This document shows, in pieces, positions 15,991-26,100 of a stretch of 49,858 nt of DNA. How positions within the stretch are numbered: the stretch's first letter is position 1; the number at the start of each line of letters is the position of its first letter. The DNA lies in the IMG/VR virus record IMGVR_UViG_3300042300_000380, positions 1-49,858 of that record; one strand, written 5' to 3'. The DNA comes from a virus. The notes under the pieces were generated by a model. The model worked only from the letters and a program-made list of their open reading frames with translations. It made no database searches and had not been told where the DNA came from. The position numbers and the translations under genes are program-made.

Positions 15991-17654
15991 CAGGTAATTG
16001 ATGTCTCCAATCCTTCAGAAAATGAATGTTTTACTTCTGTAACAATAAAATTCTCTGTTCCAGCAAGTCCTTGGTATGTATTTTTAATTGAGACTATATC
16101 TCCGACTGAAACTAGAGGGTTTCCAAAGATTGTCATATTGACAATTCTTCCTTTATTTATAACATTTGATTTAATCCAATTAGCAAGAGATTTTACATCT
16201 GATTCGTTTTGCAACCAACTAGAAATAAATACTGCTGGTTCTTTTGTTACATAATCATTTAACTCATCTGTGACATACTCTAAATCTCCTGAACTACCTA
16301 AGCTGTTTCCTAATAAAAGAAATGATGCTTCTGCTCCATTTGATAGCGGAATTGTTTGTGAAGTATTATTCATAACAAATATTTGTGACCCAAAATTAGA
16401 AATCTTTTTGCCAAGTATTTTTGCAAAAGGATTTATTCCAGTACTCCACATTGTTGGATAAGCTGGCCTTTTATTAAAGGATACGTCTCTTTTAATAATT
16501 TCTCTTACCACTGTTCCAAATTCGTCTACGGCTACTGCCTTTTTGTTATTTGCTGCTATCTCGTCAGCTTGATAGTTACTCATATAAATTAAATCGCCAT
16601 ATGATGCATTTATTAAATCGTTATTGAATTGACCTTGATATATATTTAATTCTGAAAGCCTGTCGTTATACTGAAATGGCGTTAGGGTATTGGCATATGC
16701 ATAGTCAAAGGCAACTTCACCTCTAGTGCAAACTAATGACATTTTTTTAGTAGGAGGTAAAATTGTGGATTTTGCTTCTACCTTATTATTTATTTTATAT
16801 GTTGTATCAGTTACTGTAATGCCGTATCCATTTATGAATGCTGTAATAGTAACAGATTGATTTTGTATTTTAACCTTAATATCAACATTATATGTTCTTC
16901 CGCCAAATATTCCTTCTATGGTAGATTCAGTTCTTGTTCCTACTTCTTTTAATGGTATTTTGTTACTTCCTATCCACTTTTCAATTCTTACAGATTTTTT
17001 ATCTAAAATTGCAGCAGACGAGGAAGTTGATTCCATAATTATATAATAGCCACTTGTTGCTGATTCATTTAAAAAGAATCCTAGTCCTCCAGCATGTAAT
17101 GTATTTTCTAAAGTATCTTTCATTATTAGACTTGTTCCAAAAGAAAAATACCCAGCATTATATGAATTTCCGTTAGTTGTTGAAACTGCTGACGTGGTTG
17201 GAATTGTTAATGAATCAAAATTTCTATAAAAAACAGCAGACTGTTTATTTTTATATTGGGCTGCAGTTACTGCTAATTGTAAATAAGATTTGCTAACTTT
17301 AAAATCTTGCCTTGTTGAAGAAACTGTTTGTCCCCCATAACTAGATGTAGTACTAAATTTCTTTGTCCAACGACCCCGTGGATCAAATACACCGTTTAAG
17401 GATGGAATAACAACAGCCTCATATGAAGTTCCAGCTATTAAATTGCTTACAGTAATTGGTTGTGAAGATACATTAAAATTTTGTACCTCTTCTTGACCTT
17501 GATCTGTTATTTTATTTATAATAACATTATAATTTGTAGGATTAGATAATCCTGGGTATGTTGCTGCATTGATAGTGGCTCCAGTTTGAGAAGCCTCTAC
17601 AACTAAATCAATAATTGCTGTATAGGTGCTCATCCTACTAAAACTCCTGTCCAT
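15978..17654 (-). CDS. minor tail protein, probable tail-tip hub component
   Basis: A 558-residue protein. The first 110 residues are fibronectin-like (YNVIINKITDQGQEEVQNFN). Residues about 120-300 look like a concanavalin-type sandwich (NAGYFSFGTSLIMKDTLENT). The C-terminal part ends with FGNPLVSVGDIVSIKNTYQG and VTEVKHSFSEGLETSITCR, which resembles the closing strand of gp27-like tail hub proteins and of minor tail proteins in many siphoviruses. It overlaps the 677-residue gene by 25 nt. A structural role at the tail tip is likely, the exact position uncertain. Confidence 0.72.
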   Translation of the reverse strand: MDRSFSRMSTYTAIIDLVVEASQTGATINAATYPGLSNPTNYNVIINKITDQGQEEVQNFNVSSQPITVSNLIAGTSYEAVVIPSLNGVFDPRGRWTKKFSTTSSYGGQTVSSTRQDFKVSKSYLQLAVTAAQYKNKQSAVFYRNFDSLTIPTTSAVSTTNGNSYNAGYFSFGTSLIMKDTLENTLHAGGLGFFLNESATSGYYIIMESTSSSAAILDKKSVRIEKWIGSNKIPLKEVGTRTESTIEGIFGGRTYNVDIKVKIQNQSVTITAFINGYGITVTDTTYKINNKVEAKSTILPPTKKMSLVCTRGEVAFDYAYANTLTPFQYNDRLSELNIYQGQFNNDLINASYGDLIYMSNYQADEIAANNKKAVAVDEFGTVVREIIKRDVSFNKRPAYPTMWSTGINPFAKILGKKISNFGSQIFVMNNTSQTIPLSNGAEASFLLLGNSLGSSGDLEYVTDELNDYVTKEPAVFISSWLQNESDVKSLANWIKSNVINKGRIVNMTIFGNPLVSVGDIVSIKNTYQGLAGTENFIVTEVKHSFSEGLETSITCRTL

Positions 17655-19663
17655 GAATAACTTGAAGATGGTGCGCCACTATAATTATGTGCAGCAGCAG
17701 TAGTTCCTAAAGCGCCTCTTGTTTTAATTCTATATCTACCATTTGGTTTTATATTTATTTGAATAGTTGTGCCTGTAGGTGGTTTTGATAAAGCAGTATA
17801 TTTACTTAAATCAGATGCCGATTCTACCCATATGTTTACAGGGTTTGTTCCATTATTTAAAACAGTGCCGTTAATTGCATCTGTAACCGTGGTGTTTGTT
17901 GTTTCTGATGGTATGTACTGATACCCCATTGCATCATATTCAATAATTTCTGAGTCTACTAAAAAATATCCTTCAAAATTAAATCCAGATATTAATTTAT
18001 TATATACACTAGGTCCAGATAAATCAATTGCAATATTGCTATTACCAGAAGCATTTAGTGACTCTGTAAGTCCGCCAGCAATTATAAATGACTCTGAGGA
18101 TTGCCATAAAGGATCTGATGATTGTAAATACTCACTAGTTGTTGGAGTACTCCATCTTATTTTAACTTGATTAGCAGATGGCATTTCCTTTTTATAAAAA
18201 TCAATAATGTTTGGTAAAGCACTTCCTTCTTTTTCTTGATAAAAATTCCAATCTTTTGTTGTTCGTGAATACATATAGTTTCTACTATAAAATTGCAACA
18301 CATCATTTTCATCTACAATAGCATTCATTTGAATATCTCTACATAGTTCTTGTATGTATTCCCATACTGTTTTTGAACCATCTGTCCAAAAATAATTAAT
18401 TAATGGTACGGAAGAGTCTGCTCCAGTAGACAAATTAAATTTATAATTAGTATATCCAACTGAATCTAACAATCTTCTAATAATTGCAGTAACTGGATAA
18501 GACTCACACAGTATGTCTGGGCATATAACTTCCATTAAATATTTTGCTGAATCTAGGGCTGTTAGTGATACTTCTCCTTGGCTAGAGATGTTAAATTCAT
18601 TTATATAAAAATCTCCTTGATTAATTTGATCATACTTTTCTGAGCCTTCTGTTACTGATCCATTTTCATGATATATTTTAAAAAATGGTATTAGTTTTGC
18701 ATTTTTTACCATATAGGTTAAAGATGAGTCTAAAGAAGATGCTCTATTGTATGAAACATAATCAAGTCTGGTTTGATTATATTTATTTAATTCTAAGTTA
18801 ATGCTATTTGCTGTTACCTTTCCTACTGGCAACAAGTCTTCTGAGCTAGAAGATGACTCTTTGCTTATTTCAAATGATACCACGTCTGTTGAAATATCTT
18901 TTATCCACCTAGCAGACACTTCAGTTACTCCAATTATTCTGTTAGACCCAGCACTTGGTGTTGTAACTATTATTGATTTAATTGTTACTGGTGTTGCAAA
19001 TAAATTTGATTCCACTGTTGACCATGATGTTCCATTATAATACAACTCAACTAATCCATTTGTTGGTGTTGTTAATGCATTGGCAATAGTTTCTTCTGTA
19101 TTGTTTGATTTAACTATTTTAATTGTGTATGTAGATGGAAGACTGTGCGTGCTTTCAAATTTTAAAACTATTTTATTTGTTAGTGCATATTGAGTAAGAT
19201 TAGTTAAATAATTAATAGTAATATTTACACCAGTATCTTTAGGTGTTACCCAATATTTATAATATGTGCTTTCCCCTGGATAATATATTCTAGGTTGATT
19301 TTCTGGATACGATACAGATCTATAGTTTGAAAAAGTATTTTTTTGTATTTCTGTTGGTCCACCGTTTGCAACTGGTTTTTCTAAAATAAAATATTTAATT
19401 CCAGATGCTACTGGTCTGAACGGTTTAATAATTGAGTCTACAGGAAATAATTTTTTATATGGATTTGGCCTACTGCTTGGCCAAGCAGATTGACCAATTG
19501 CATCTACAATTTGTGAAGTATAAGATGTGTCTGCTATATTATTAGAGGCAGAAACTCCATCTAACATTGTGTTCATATTATATTCAATATAGCATCCAGA
19601 ACCAATTTTAATATTTGTGCTATTGTATAATAAAGTTTTTAAATTTGCTGATCCTGCTATCAT
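17630..19663 (-). CDS. minor tail protein, tail-tip component
   Basis: A 677-residue protein typical in length and order for the gene after the distal tail protein. A galactose-binding-like sandwich occupies roughly residues 130-260 (KIVLKFESTHSLPSTYTIKI). Then comes a hub-like segment with VSLTALDSAKYLMEV and VWEYIQELCRDIQMNAIVDE, where many phage tail hubs have the same 'ldna.k.l......y.d' features. A Trp/Tyr-rich C-terminal part follows. It probably forms the baseplate hub or tail spike base with the 558-residue protein. Function is from position and fold impression. Confidence 0.72.
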   Translation of the reverse strand: MIAGSANLKTLLYNSTNIKIGSGCYIEYNMNTMLDGVSASNNIADTSYTSQIVDAIGQSAWPSSRPNPYKKLFPVDSIIKPFRPVASGIKYFILEKPVANGGPTEIQKNTFSNYRSVSYPENQPRIYYPGESTYYKYWVTPKDTGVNITINYLTNLTQYALTNKIVLKFESTHSLPSTYTIKIVKSNNTEETIANALTTPTNGLVELYYNGTSWSTVESNLFATPVTIKSIIVTTPSAGSNRIIGVTEVSARWIKDISTDVVSFEISKESSSSSEDLLPVGKVTANSINLELNKYNQTRLDYVSYNRASSLDSSLTYMVKNAKLIPFFKIYHENGSVTEGSEKYDQINQGDFYINEFNISSQGEVSLTALDSAKYLMEVICPDILCESYPVTAIIRRLLDSVGYTNYKFNLSTGADSSVPLINYFWTDGSKTVWEYIQELCRDIQMNAIVDENDVLQFYSRNYMYSRTTKDWNFYQEKEGSALPNIIDFYKKEMPSANQVKIRWSTPTTSEYLQSSDPLWQSSESFIIAGGLTESLNASGNSNIAIDLSGPSVYNKLISGFNFEGYFLVDSEIIEYDAMGYQYIPSETTNTTVTDAINGTVLNNGTNPVNIWVESASDLSKYTALSKPPTGTTIQINIKPNGRYRIKTRGALGTTAAAHNYSGAPSSSYSWTGVLVG

Positions 19664-20137
19664 TTAAACCTCTACCAGGGTTAACGACACACTCCAAAAT
19701 GGTTGAAGTCCTCTTTTTAATACAGAAAAATTACAGTCTCCAAATACAACTGTATATTCTTCGTAACCAGAAGATTCTTGATTTGAACCATTTTTTGCTA
19801 AATTAACTCTTATATTAAAAGAAGATTGTCCTTCTGCACTATTATAAAATGATCTTAAATCTTCTGCTCCCCAAGCTCCATCTACAGTTAAAGTTCTATA
19901 TGATGGTAGCATATCCCATGATAAAGAAAATGTTTTCTTATCTGCAATAAAGAATTTTCTTAATAGACCATTGGCCATTCTTGTACTTTTTTCAATTCTT
20001 TCGGTACTAATATCAAATGCAGATCTATTATGCTCTGTTACCTTGTTGTATTTAAGGGTTCCGCTTCCACCATTTAAAGATAAGTCATATGCCTGTATCT
20101 GTAGTATGGATCCTCTTGGCATTGATACTATACTCAT
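19664..20137 (-). CDS. distal-tail-like protein
   Basis: A 157-residue protein directly after the tape measure gene (4-nt overlap), the usual place of the distal tail (Dit) protein in siphoviruses. It begins MSIVSMPRGSILQIQAYDLS and contains TFSLSWDMLPSYRTLTVDG and FWSVSLTLVEV, beta strands like those of tail-tip ring proteins. It is shorter than classical Dit (about 250), so it may correspond to the ring domain only. Confidence 0.65.
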   Translation of the reverse strand: MSIVSMPRGSILQIQAYDLSLNGGSGTLKYNKVTEHNRSAFDISTERIEKSTRMANGLLRKFFIADKKTFSLSWDMLPSYRTLTVDGAWGAEDLRSFYNSAEGQSSFNIRVNLAKNGSNQESSGYEEYTVVFGDCNFSVLKRGLQPFWSVSLTLVEV

Positions 20138-23100
20138 GCTATTACCCTACTTGGTCCAGTTTTTGTATTTTCGAGTGCAAGTAGCGTTTTAAATTCTTTA
20201 AATAATTTTTTGCCATCCATCTCATGAACATTTTCAAACTTCATTGTTATGTCTCCAACATTATATACGGTTCCCATTGTAGCATTATTAGCGTTTGGAT
20301 TAAATGGATTCATGTTTGATGGAATAACCGCCTCGTTTTTATGAAGCAGTGCAAGCATATTTGCTGGTACACTATTTATGCCGTGTTCAAATTTAGGTAT
20401 CTGGACAGCCCCGCCATTAGCAAAACCAAGTCCTAATTTAATTTTGTTAAAGAGTTTACCAAAATCAATGCTTGAAGATAATTGGCCTCCAGATAAAGAT
20501 CCTCCTGAAAAATCAGACTTACCCGTTCCAGTTATCATTGCTGTATGCTTTTTAGGATTATATTCTGGATAAATTGTTTTATATTTATCTGGTAGGAATA
20601 GCTCTGCTCTTCTATTCTTAGCCATATTTTCAGAATTTGTATTTGGAGCAATAGGCTTATATTCGCCATATCCAACTGGAACAAAGCTTGTGCCAGGAAC
20701 TAGTTTTGATAAATATTCTGCAATAGCCTTTGCTCTATTTTGTGAAAGAATGTCATTATCTTTTTCTTTTCCTACTGAGTCTGTATGACCTTGAATAATT
20801 ATTGATTTTAATTGATTATTAATCAGATCTTTAGAAATTACTTCAAGCTCTAATTTTTGTTCTTTATTTAATTCAAAAGAGTTTGTATCAAAATTAGCTG
20901 TGATTGGTGGAATTTTAATTTGAATAACTTTTTTATTGGCTTCTTTCCATGCGGCTTTCCAATCCATTAACTGTCCGCCTTTTCCAGAAAATCCTGTTTT
21001 GGATACTGCGCTAGCCGAACCTCCCTCTGCAAACTTTTGTGCATTTACTGCATCAAAGAATGGGATTCCATATTTATTTACAGAAGATGATTTTACAACG
21101 TACTCTCCATTTGAAAGCATGGCTGGGATAGAATCGGATGTTGCGGTTCCTGGTCCTTTTACTCCTCCAGGTGAACCTTTTTCGTAATTTTTAACGTATC
21201 CGCCCATTGCAAAGTTAGATTTTTTAGATGCATCTAAAATTAATGTTTTTCCAATTGTATTACTATTGGTATCCCAGTCATAAACCATTCTGCTTGATGT
21301 TTCAATTCCATAAGCTCTATCATTCCATTTAAATAATCTATATGTTCTATTTCCAACTGTTGCACGTCCAGTGCTACTATCAGAAAATGCTTTTAATGCT
21401 GCAGATTTAATACTGCTAGCTGAATCTGTATAATTTTTAATTGTACCTACTGCGTAGGTTCCGCCAGCTGCAGTTGTTGCACCAGCATTTTGAGTCTGAT
21501 TTTGTGTTGGTGTATAAGTTTTACCTGGTTCATTTTTTAATACTGCAAGTATTTGTTGCAATACCACAAGCTGTTTGCCAGCTATAACATCTGACCCTTT
21601 CTTTAAAGAATTTAATAAAGCATTTCCTTGTACAGAATCTGTGTTTATTTTTCCAACAATAGTTTGACCGTCGTCACGAGTTATATTTTGAACAGATTCT
21701 GTTACTCCTAAATCTTTTAAGTATTTATTTCCTCCTGGTGTTCTTTCTAATTTTTTAATTAAATCATTTAATTGAGTAAGTGCTTCTTCTTCTGTTATGT
21801 TTTCTAAAGCCCTGTCTTTGTAGACACCTTGAATTTGTTGATAAATTCCTGTAAGTGGGGATTCTTTTGGCTTTGCTGTTGAAGCTGCGTTGCTTACTGC
21901 TGTAGATTTTTTATTTAAAACATCTATTTGTGCCTGTAAAGCATCAATCTTAGATTGTACTGCCTTGTCTATTGCATCTTCTGCTACCTTTAATTGTTGT
22001 GCTCCAACAAGTCTTTGAATACTAATTTGTGCTTGTGCGGCACCAACCATATCACCTTTAGCAAGAGCTGTTTGATAATTTAATTGCTCTTGCTGTATTT
22101 GAAGCTTAATATCTTCAGACTGTTGCTGATCTCTTAAAGCTTTCTTTCTTTCATCGCCTTCTTTTTTAATTTGTTCAATTTGTTTATTCTTTAAGCTAAT
22201 TTGAGTTTCAAGATTTTGAATTGCTGTTTTGCTTGCAGTTGCTTGTTTTTTATTAAAGGCGTCAATGTCTTTGGCCATTTTTCCAGTTAAGGAATTTTCT
22301 TGAGCTTTTTTGCTTGTAACATCTAATAATTTATTGTAGTTATTGGTTACTTCTTCTACTGCAAAAGCAAGTTTTTTTAATTGTCCTTTATCTAATCCGC
22401 TTAAATCTTTTTGAACTCCGCCAAGAACAATTCTCCATTTTGACAAAGCCGTTTCAACATCATCTGATGTGCTTAATATTTCAGCTAATCCTGGGGAAGT
22501 TTTTGATATTTCAACTATTAGATCTTGAGTTAATTTTACATTACCTTGTCCAGATTTTTCTATTGCATTATATTGTTCTTTTAACGCTAAAGATTTATCT
22601 GTGGCATTTTCTATGTAGTCTCCCATTGATGAAAATATTTGAAGTAGTCCAGCAGCCCTATCTTTGCTGTCTGTAAATTTAGACATAGCAACAAGCATAG
22701 ATTCAATTGCAGTTTTTGCACTTGTAATGCCAGCTAGCCCTTTATCTCCTAGTACTATTTGAATAAAACCAGACTTTCCAGATTCTGCAAGTAATGCAGC
22801 TATCTTTGCATTAGCTTGTGCTGCTGACTCTCCAGCAGCAACAAATTGAGCTTTTAATCCTTGTGCAACTGTGATTAATTTATCCGATGGTGTCTCTTTA
22901 AACAATTTAACTAATTCTGGATACGTAGACTTTACTTTTTCTCTTAAGTCAGCAAATTGTTTTATAGTTAATGTTAAACCAGATAGTCCAGCAGTATTCA
23001 TTTGTGCATGCAATAACGCTGCGGTTGCTCTGGTATCTTCTATTGTTTTTGTAACTTGCTTTAATTGTGAGTCAAAATCTTTAATTGGTTTTACACCACC

Positions 23101-26100
23101 AGAAAATGCTAGTCTATTTAACTTAGCAGATTCTTCTTGATTCTTTTTAAATTTAATTAAAGCTGCTGTTACTCCTACTATTGCGGCACCAGCTGCTACA
23201 TATGGATTTGCTAATAAAGGTCCAAGCCTTCCAAGTATTCCAGCAGTTGATGTTCCTTGTGCAGATACCTGGCCAAGCTTTTGCATAATAGATTGCAGTA
23301 TGGTTGGGACAAGTATCATTCCAGCTAAAGACCCTAAGTTTCCGCCAGCTTTTTGACCTAATGCTGCACCAGCAGTACTGCCACCTATATAAGCAGCTGT
23401 TGTTCCAAGATTCCCCATAACAGACGGTATTCCATAATTATTTTTTCCACGCTTTACTCGTCCACCAACAACTCCACCACGATTATATCCTCTAACTTTT
23501 CCGCCCATGTTCATAGCTGATAATAGATCGGAGTCTTCTTTGTTATATCTATTTTGTTGTGTTGATCTTATGCCTCTAATAAATGAACCGCCATGACTTC
23601 TTTTACTGCTATCATTTATGCCACCAATTTCAGCAGCATTTACGTATCTTCCCCAATCAGATTCTGTCATGGGGCCCTTATGTTTTGAAACAAAACCGTT
23701 TAGTCTAGTCCCTGCGTATTCAGATATTCTTTTTGCTTCAATTGGCATTACTCCCATTGATTTTAATTTTATAAGTAAACTTTGCATGCTTTCAGGGCCA
23801 ACAGGTTCCCAGTTGTCTCTCCAGCCAGTTCCATTTGTATTTGTTTCTGGTAAATTACTTTTTATAGCTTCATTAAATCTTTTTGAAGTTTTAACCCATG
23901 TACTAGATAAAGCTTTTAGAGTTACGTACTTTGCTCCAGATGGTACTGGTACGCCTATTGATTTTAAAACATCTACTGGAATATTATCGTCTGGACCGTA
24001 GCCCATTTTTTTAAGTCTTTTTATAAAAGAAGGACTATAGGCGTGAGTTAAAGTTTGTCCAGGAAGTGTGGGGGTTATTCCATAATTTTTATTACTTTCA
24101 TTTTTATAAACACTACCTCTAGTTAATCTGTAATCATTAAATCTCATTAAAGATCCAGGTTCTGAAAATGATTGAGTAGTAGAGCCAGTTCTATCCATAA
24201 CCCCTCTACTTGCTCTATAGTACTCTTTACCTGGAGATCTAAATCCTGAGAAAATTTTGGAGGCTGCTGCGTATTTTGCAACAAGAGAGGGAATTCCATA
24301 ATTATTTTTTGAAGCTACAACCCTGCCGCCAACTGCAAATTGATTGTTATAGGCTAATAGCATTTCAGATTCTGATGGTGTCGGATTATTAATTATAATT
24401 TCTCCAGGAGTTACCATTGCTGGTACTACTTTTCCACCTTGATTGTAACCCATTAAATTATCTGATGCTTTTCTATTTAATACAATATCTCCCTCTACCA
24501 AATTCATAAATTGAGTATCTGTTGTGTCTGATCTTGGCCCAGGAACAACCATTCCGCCTGTTGCAAATTTCTTTGGCATTGTTGTTTCTGTTGAATATCC
24601 TGCCCCGTATGTCCTTACCCCAAGAGATCTTGCAATTTTATCTATGATTTTTGATGCTGGCCTATTTGGTCTAAAAATTTCTTTAATGTTTGCTTTACCT
24701 GTAGGTCCAACTATTGGCTGATTAATTAAAGGAACTTGTGTTAAATTAGCGGTTCTTCCAAGATCTGCAGCAACTTGAGCAGTTGTTTGCGCCATCATTG
24801 CTTCTAGCTGTGAATTTATTGCAATAATTTTTGCACGAGCAGTATCTAACGTAATTTTTCCTGCTTGTAGTTGTTGAACAATTAATGCAGATTGTGATGC
24901 TGCATTGGTTGTTATTTTTGTCATTGCTGGAAGAAGCTGTCCGAATGTAGTATTTATTTCTGTGCTAAATGTTCCTGTTCTAGCAATTTCTTTCTTTAAA
25001 TCTGCAACTTCTCTTTTTGTCATCATAGACAATGTACCCATTAGAGAATGCCACTTTGCTGCTTCTCCAGCAACTATTCCCGTAGAAGCCCCTCTTGAAG
25101 ATGTTAATCCTTCAATTTTTGGCAGATCCCCTGCCATAAATATTTGAGGAACAGTTCCTATTTTTTGATTTACATCAATTGATCCTGGGGTAACAGAGTG
25201 AATTGTTTGAGCATCTCTTTGTCCTTTACTCATTAATGCTCTTGGATTATGGTGTGAAGCAGCTCTTGTGCCTACCTCTCCCACAAGCGGGTGATTAGGA
25301 TTTACTACTCTTTGTCCAGCAATAATATTTGTTCCACCCATAGTAGATACTCCTGGGTTTGTTTGAATTATTGCATTTGATGCATCTGCTGCTAATTTAT
25401 TATATGAAGCAGACAGTCTAGATATTGCTTGATTTAATATATCTGCTGCTTTAGCATCACTATAAAATGTTTGTTCTGCAAGTGACCCTGCTTTATTTGC
25501 TGCAAGTATTTCTGGTGTTAAGAGTCTCCAGCCTTCTCCACCTTTAAACATAGCTCTAAAATGAGATGCACCTTTAATTACATAACCAAAGAAGTTTGCA
25601 AGAACACCAGTAAGCATAATAAGTGGTCCAGCTACCGCAGTAAGTCCTCCAAAGAAAGCTAGAATTGTTTTTATTGGTCCAGGTAATTTATCTATAAATT
25701 TTAATATTCCACTAACAATATTTATTAGATGTGTATTTATTGTTAAAAACTGTTCGCCAACTACAGCTAGATCTGCCTTTAATCCTTCAAGAGCTCTCCT
25801 GTACTTACCAGAAGCGGATTCTGTAACCATACTTAATTCTCGACCAGCAATGTTTGCTAAATCTTGAGAACTTGCTTTCATTAAATCCATTACTTGTAAG
25901 GTTTGGCTTCCTTGCTTTCCAAGGTTTTCAAATAAAGCATTCATACGAGCAAATTGGAATTTACCAAATAATTGTTCTAATGCCTGTTGTTTTTGTAATG
26001 GATCTAAGTTGTCTAATGCTGATTGTAATGCCAATAATGTATTTGTTGTGTTTCCAGCATTTTTTTGAACAATGTCAGTTAATGATATTCCAAATCCAGC

